A stretch of DNA of 64,000 nt, taken from assembly GCA_030425705.1 (NCBI GenBank), contig JAUHZU010000011.1, positions 1 to 64,000 on the forward strand. Direction: 5' to 3'. The position numbers and the translations under genes were made by a program. The notes beneath the pieces were generated by a model. It had not been told where the DNA came from. It did no database searches and worked only from the letters and a program-made list of their open reading frames with translations. This DNA comes from Phycisphaerae bacterium. Its GTDB lineage: Bacteria; Planctomycetota; Phycisphaerae; Phycisphaerales; Phycisphaeraceae. Shown here in pieces: positions 60,348-64,000 of the stretch (its first letter is position 1; each line of letters starts with the position of its first letter).

Positions 60348-61139
60348 ATGCCGACCGAGTCAGACCCTCCGCATGACGCCCAGCCCGCTACGGGTGGCGT
60401 CTACCTGGCGGACCTGACGTGGATCGAGGCAGAACGCCGGCTCGGCCCCGAGTGCGTAGTCGTCCTGCCGCTGGGTGCCGCCGCGAAGGAGCACGGCCCA
60501 CACCTCCGGCTGGACAACGACCTGCGGATGGCCGACTACCTCGCCGAGCGCGTGCGGCAGGCAGTGGATGTCGTCGTTGCCCCCACACTCAACTACCACT
60601 ACTACCCGGCGTTCCTGGAGTACCCCGGCTCGACCCACCTGCGTCACGAGACAGCCCGCGACCTGGTGGTCGATATCGTCCGCTCGATCGCGCTGCACGG
60701 CCCCCGGCGTTTCTACATCCTCAACACCGGCGTCTCGACCCGCCGGCCGCTGATGGATGCCGTAGAAATCCTGCACACCGACGGCACACTGGTGCGGTTC
60801 ACCGACATCCTCCGCGTCGCTCAGGCCGAGGAAGAACAACTCCGCGAGCAGCGGTGGGGGACCCACGCGGACGAGTTGGAGACCTCGATGATGCTCTACC
60901 TTGCGCCCGACCGGGTGGACCTGAGCCGGGCCGTCCGCGACGACAGCCCCAACGCCCCGGGCGGCCTGACGCGCAACCCCGATGGGAATGGCACATACTC
61001 TGCGAGCGGGGTATGGGGGGACCCGACCCTCGCAACCGCCGAGAAGGGCCGCATCCTTGTCGAGGCCACCGTGCGGGATCTCCTCGCCGAGATCCAGGCC
61101 CTCCGCGACGCAGCCCTCCCCGACCCGGCCAACAGCTAG
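60348..61139 (+). CDS. Creatininase-family amidohydrolase
   Basis: A 263-residue metal-dependent hydrolase. VVVLPLGAAAKEHGPHLRLDND supplies the first ligands (E, H, D), and GTHADELETSMMLYLAPDRV supplies later ones (H, D, E). FYILNTGVSTRRPL replaces the usual N-G-H-G-G-N loop (here TGVSTR), so substrate handling may differ. The family includes creatinine amidohydrolase, MftE and formamide-pyrimidine hydrolases. No ribosome site is obvious upstream. It is convergent with the Y-family polymerase gene. Confidence 0.85.
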   Translation: MPTESDPPHDAQPATGGVYLADLTWIEAERRLGPECVVVLPLGAAAKEHGPHLRLDNDLRMADYLAERVRQAVDVVVAPTLNYHYYPAFLEYPGSTHLRHETARDLVVDIVRSIALHGPRRFYILNTGVSTRRPLMDAVEILHTDGTLVRFTDILRVAQAEEEQLREQRWGTHADELETSMMLYLAPDRVDLSRAVRDDSPNAPGGLTRNPDGNGTYSASGVWGDPTLATAEKGRILVEATVRDLLAEIQALRDAALPDPANS

Positions 61140-61152
61140 TCGTTTGGCCCAG

Positions 61153-62382
61153 CTACATCGCCACCGCCTCGTCCGGGATGCGTCCGAACGCGATCTTGTC
61201 GGGCATGTGGGCCTTCGCGACCGCGTGCATCCCGCCGAGGTACACCGCATGCCCGCCGTACCGCTGGTTGATGGCGTCGATCGCGTGGCCCAGCCCCGTG
61301 CGGGCGTTGGGGGCATCAAACAGCAGCCCGGCCGTCGCGCCCGCCGGTGTCAGCCCGCCGAGCGTGATACCCACCTTCTTGGGCGCTTCCCGTCCGGCCC
61401 CAGGCCGTCGCGCCCACAGCCGCTCGAAGTGCTCCACGATCGTCAGCGTGTCCTGGCACGTCGGCAGGGCGATCGCGTCCCGCCAGCGCGCCCCCGACTC
61501 GTACCGCAGCGACGCGCCGAGCGTGCTCGCGAAGTAGCCGTGGTACCGCAGGCGCGTCCCGGCCTTGTGCAACAGGCGCGTCATCACCGCGTGAGCCCCG
61601 TCGGGTGTGCGCAGCTCCGGGGCCAGCACGTTCGCATGCGTGATCATCCGCCTTCGCTCCGCGTGCAGCGCGGGCTCCTGCCCGTGCAGCGCCATCCAGT
61701 AGCGTCGGCCCTCGACCGACCCCCAGGCCGCCTGCGCCTGCGCCGCGCTCATCGCCCACAGGTCCTCGACCGTGCAGATGTCATGCTTGTGCAGCCGGGC
61801 GCGCACACCGATGTTGATGCCAGGCAGATCGACCAGCGACAGGTGCGCGATCCGGCCGGGCAACTCCTCGAGCGTCAGCGCGGTCAGCCCGTCGGGCTTG
61901 CCCAGCTCACTGGCGATCTTGGCGAGCAGCCGGGTCGGCGCGAGCCCGACGCTGCAGGACAGCATCTCGCCGACGCCCGGGCACACCGCCCGCTTCGCCC
62001 GGGCGCCGAGTTCCAGCGCCGTGTTGACCTCGCACTCGGCCCCCATCAGCCGACACGCCACCTCGTCGATCGACCAGACCTTGTCGATCGGCAGAACGGT
62101 CTCGATCGCGTCCTTGATCTGATGATGCAACTGCACGTAGTACGCGGGCCGGGCCTCGACCAGTGCGATCCCCGGGCAGCGTTGACGCGCCTCGCGCACG
62201 CCTGTTCCCGTCTTGACGCCCTGCGCCTTGGCCTCCCGGCTGGCGGCGATGCAGCACGTCCCCTCGCTCACGACCGGGATCACGCCGACCGCCCGGCCAC
62301 GCAGCTCGGGCCGGGACTGCTGCTCCGCCGCGGCGAAGTAGCTGTCCATGTCCAGGAACATCCAGCGGATCGGGCCGACCAT
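61153..62382 (-). CDS. Y-family DNA polymerase (DinB/ImuB-like)
   Basis: A 409-residue translesion polymerase relative. The first catalytic motif is FLDMDSYFAAAEQQ and the second is VWSIDEVACRL (acidic pair SIDE), so metal-binding residues are kept. SCSVGLAPTRLLAKIASELGKPDG is the usual helix-hairpin region. The little-finger domain is divergent. Start at 62382 with a -10/-35 7 bp upstream; the frame continues upstream without similarity. The SOS cassette partners (imuA, dnaE2) and lexA are not in the window. Confidence 0.88.
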   Translation of the reverse strand: MVGPIRWMFLDMDSYFAAAEQQSRPELRGRAVGVIPVVSEGTCCIAASREAKAQGVKTGTGVREARQRCPGIALVEARPAYYVQLHHQIKDAIETVLPIDKVWSIDEVACRLMGAECEVNTALELGARAKRAVCPGVGEMLSCSVGLAPTRLLAKIASELGKPDGLTALTLEELPGRIAHLSLVDLPGINIGVRARLHKHDICTVEDLWAMSAAQAQAAWGSVEGRRYWMALHGQEPALHAERRRMITHANVLAPELRTPDGAHAVMTRLLHKAGTRLRYHGYFASTLGASLRYESGARWRDAIALPTCQDTLTIVEHFERLWARRPGAGREAPKKVGITLGGLTPAGATAGLLFDAPNARTGLGHAIDAINQRYGGHAVYLGGMHAVAKAHMPDKIAFGRIPDEAVAM

Positions 62383-62389
62383 AACCGTA

Positions 62390-62418
62390 CAAATACCATA
62401 CTTTGATGCCGCGATCAA
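62390..62418 (-). promoter_or_regulatory. Promoter ending 7 bp before the Y-family polymerase start
   Basis: On the minus strand -35 TTGATC (62418-62413), a 17-bp spacer, -10 TATTTG (62395-62390), TACGGTT, then ATG. No ribosome site. It lies in the 32-bp gap after the dehydrogenase gene. No LexA-type palindrome was recognised. Confidence 0.55.
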
Positions 62419-63389
62419 GCATCCATCAGGACGTAGAGCACGCCCGGCTTCGCCGCCATCTCCAGCGCTGCCGCGCCGTCCGCCAGCTTCATCCGCCGGC
62501 TGATCAGGGAGACGACATCGACCTCGTCCGCGGACAAGGCCTCGAGCGCCCCGGCGACCGGGCCGCGTCGGCTGCCGACCACGTTGATCTCTTTCGTCAC
62601 GACCGCCGACAACGCCGAGCCCTGGGCCCCGGCCTCGCCGGGCGGTGCGTCGACCGTCTTGAGCACGACCGTCCCGCGCGGCCGGACCATCGCCACCGCC
62701 GTCGCCAGGCCGTCGGCCCGGCCGGTGCAATCGACCACGATGTCCTGGTCCTGCCTCAGCCCGACATCGCGGAGCAGGCGGTGCTTCACCCCCCATTTCT
62801 CGCAGAGCGCGAGCTTGGCTTCGTGTCGGCCGATGCAGCGCACGGTCGCGTTGAGCTTGCTGAGCACCTGAGCACACAATAGGCCCAGCCGGCCATCCCC
62901 CAGCACGGTCAGGTACGGCCGGCCCTCGATCGTGAGCTGCCGCATGATCTGGTACGCCGCTGCCAGCGGCTCGGCGAAGACCGCGCGGTCGTCGTCCACG
63001 TTGTCCGGCACCGTGTGCAGGTTCGCGGCGGGCAGCGTGAACCGCTCGGCAAAACAGCCGTCCCGATCAGTCGTGCCCAGTTCGGTGCGCTGGCGGCAGT
63101 GCGCCTTCAGCCCCGCACGGCAGAGGTCGCACGCGCCGCAGACCACGCCGACCTCGCCGACCACGCGTCGGCCGACCCACGCCTTGTCTGTGTCTTTGCC
63201 GACCGCCTCGACCACGCCGACAAACGCCTGGCCCGGCACACCCGCGCCGCCACCGTGCACCCGCGCCAGGTCGGCCGAGCCGATCGCCAAACGTGTCGGA
63301 CGGATCAACGCCGCGCCCGCGGCCGGCTTGGGCTCCGCCGCGCACGGGTCGACCCGGACCGTCCCGTTTTCAACCACCCATGCCCGCAT
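62415..63389 (-). CDS. Medium-chain dehydrogenase/reductase with altered catalytic zinc site
   Basis: A 324-residue MDR protein. The structural zinc lobe is intact: CGACDLCRAGLKAHC. The Rossmann motif is VLGDGRLGLLCAQVL. The catalytic zinc site is unusual: the cysteine normally in CGTD is serine (AIGSADLARVHGG), and the GHE motif is GQAFVG. The later EPLAAA is kept. It therefore may act without catalytic zinc or on a different substrate; glucose- and alcohol-dehydrogenase activity should not be assumed. AGGAG 6 nt before the ATG at 63389. Confidence 0.82.
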   Translation of the reverse strand: MRAWVVENGTVRVDPCAAEPKPAAGAALIRPTRLAIGSADLARVHGGGAGVPGQAFVGVVEAVGKDTDKAWVGRRVVGEVGVVCGACDLCRAGLKAHCRQRTELGTTDRDGCFAERFTLPAANLHTVPDNVDDDRAVFAEPLAAAYQIMRQLTIEGRPYLTVLGDGRLGLLCAQVLSKLNATVRCIGRHEAKLALCEKWGVKHRLLRDVGLRQDQDIVVDCTGRADGLATAVAMVRPRGTVVLKTVDAPPGEAGAQGSALSAVVTKEINVVGSRRGPVAGALEALSADEVDVVSLISRRMKLADGAAALEMAAKPGVLYVLMDA

Positions 63390-63517
63390 ACACCGCTCCT
63401 GTGGGCTCAACATCGGCGATTCGCGCAGCACCCCTTGACCCCGCCCCAGCCCACGCGCCCGACTACAATCCCCGGCAACCCGTACACCCCACACACGACC
63501 CAGACCCCACGACCCCT

Positions 63518-63805
63518 ATGGCACACGACCACGACCACGGCGACGAGAACCCCCTCCAGGGCTACTTCGATTGGCAGGTCACCACGCTCATGCTCGCACG
63601 CGACCTGGACGAGCCGATCGCCGGCAGCGACGAGCAGGCCCACCACCAACGCCGGCACGAGACCGAGGACCTCGTCCGCGAGCTGACCCTCGGCGTGCTG
63701 CCCGAGCAGTACAAGCACGACGCCTCGCTGGCCTGGCCCCCGGAGCTGATGATGACCATCACCCGCGAGACCCTGCGCCGCGCCGCGAAGATCGCAGGGG
63801 TGTAG
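63518..63805 (+). CDS. Small His/Asp-rich hypothetical protein
   Basis: A 95-residue cytoplasmic protein, probably all helical (WQVTTLMLARDLDEPIAG, then RHETEDLVRELTLGVLPEQY). The N-terminus MAHDHDHGDE is metal-binding-like but short. Codon usage matches neighbours and the frame is clean, so it is likely real; no family is recognised. A longer in-frame reading upstream overlaps the divergent dehydrogenase gene and is not favoured. Confidence 0.6.
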   Translation: MAHDHDHGDENPLQGYFDWQVTTLMLARDLDEPIAGSDEQAHHQRRHETEDLVRELTLGVLPEQYKHDASLAWPPELMMTITRETLRRAAKIAGV

Positions 63806-63843
63806 GAACACCACCCACGACGCCTCGCTCAACCGCTTGCGGC

Positions 63844-64000
63844 TCAGGTCGTCGGCCCTCGCCTCAGGTGCAGGCGGATGCAGTAGTACGCGATCTGCCG
63901 TTCACCGAACCGGCCCACGACAAACAGGCCGACCCCGGCGAGAACCATCACAACACCGAGCACCAGCGCGCGGTAGTCCACCGGCCCGGACGACGCGGTC
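63844..64000 (-). CDS. C-terminal end of a membrane protein (partial)
   Basis: About 52 codons of an open frame run from the window edge to TGA at 63844-63846. The translated end contains one hydrophobic helix (ALVLGVVMVLAGVGLFVVG) followed by a basic tail (RIAYY-like then RLHLRRGPTT). Composition and codon use agree with coding sequence. The rest of the gene lies beyond the window, so no family can be assigned. It converges with the preceding small gene. Confidence 0.5.
   Translation of the reverse strand, partial: TASSGPVDYRALVLGVVMVLAGVGLFVVGRFGERQIAYYCIRLHLRRGPTT

Overview
The window is about 64 kb of GC-rich (roughly 65%), densely coding bacterial chromosome. Several features point to a planctomycete of the class Phycisphaerae: an orphan hslU, a PSP1 protein with a very basic tail, a GYF_2/zinc-ribbon tail-anchored protein, a DUF1559-like H-X9-DG protein, a DUF5722 glycosidase, creatininase, M55 aminopeptidase and glucuronoyl esterase genes, and many genes without a Shine-Dalgarno sequence. 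This placement is inferred from gene content, not from a marker phylogeny. No rRNA, CRISPR array, prophage or plasmid module was found, and no stretch over 300 bases lacks a gene. The longest gap, 26198-26489, is the divergent hslU/pilM upstream region.

Layout. 1-4206: tRNA-Ala(GGC), a fructosamine-kinase-like gene, yidD, a CE15 glucuronoyl esterase and a translationally overlapping VKOR-thioredoxin fusion. 4203-9877 (minus): a hydroxyproline-catabolism cluster with a proline-racemase-family epimerase, an enolase-superfamily dehydratase like cis-3-hydroxyproline dehydratase, 2-oxoglutarate semialdehyde dehydrogenase, a DapA-family deaminase and a two-wHTH GntR regulator. A near-consensus promoter with an embedded dyad lies between regulator and enzymes. 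9934-23227: housekeeping genes (recG, tadA, psd, comM-like), a solute-binding protein, a membrane-anchored HTH protein, a phosphoesterase, an aldehyde dehydrogenase and an esterase pair. 23409-31888: PilZ protein, DUF1559-like protein, hslU and the type IV pilus/type II secretion operon pilM-N-O-P(like)-B. 31980-39153: zinc-ribbon/GYF protein, parvulin lipoprotein, SOUL protein, DUF2103-dppA pair, accD and an FAH-family hydrolase. 39227-44287: a minor-pilin locus ending in a 1083-residue pilin-like protein with alpha/beta, beta-solenoid and LamG domains. 44330-49317: PfkB kinase, ndk, a 3D-domain protein, a REP-associated tyrosine transposase (RAYT) with its REPs, and TetR plus a small membrane protein. 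49451-54373: an RND efflux pair behind a tandem TetR-type operator. 54586-64000: DUF2203, SGNH esterase, metF, DUF5722 glycosidase, PSP1 protein, creatininase, Y-family polymerase, a zinc-site-degenerate dehydrogenase and edge fragments.

How parts work together. The pilus core (26490-31888) and the minor-pilin locus (39227-44287) probably serve the same envelope machine. The hydroxyproline genes form a regulon converting hydroxyproline toward 2-oxoglutarate, but the D-hydroxyproline dehydrogenase is not in the window. Several genes (CE15, CE1-like and SGNH esterases, DUF5722) suit a scavenger of plant or algal polysaccharide.

Non-genic structure. There are two dispersed palindromic repeat families. 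Family A (38 nt, GTAG head) flanks the RAYT and recurs as a pair at 21156-21261. Family B (24-nt core, NTAG head, five copies at three loci) has no transposase here. Nine genes carry a -10-like hexamer 6-7 bp before the start codon and no Shine-Dalgarno, the signature of leaderless transcripts.
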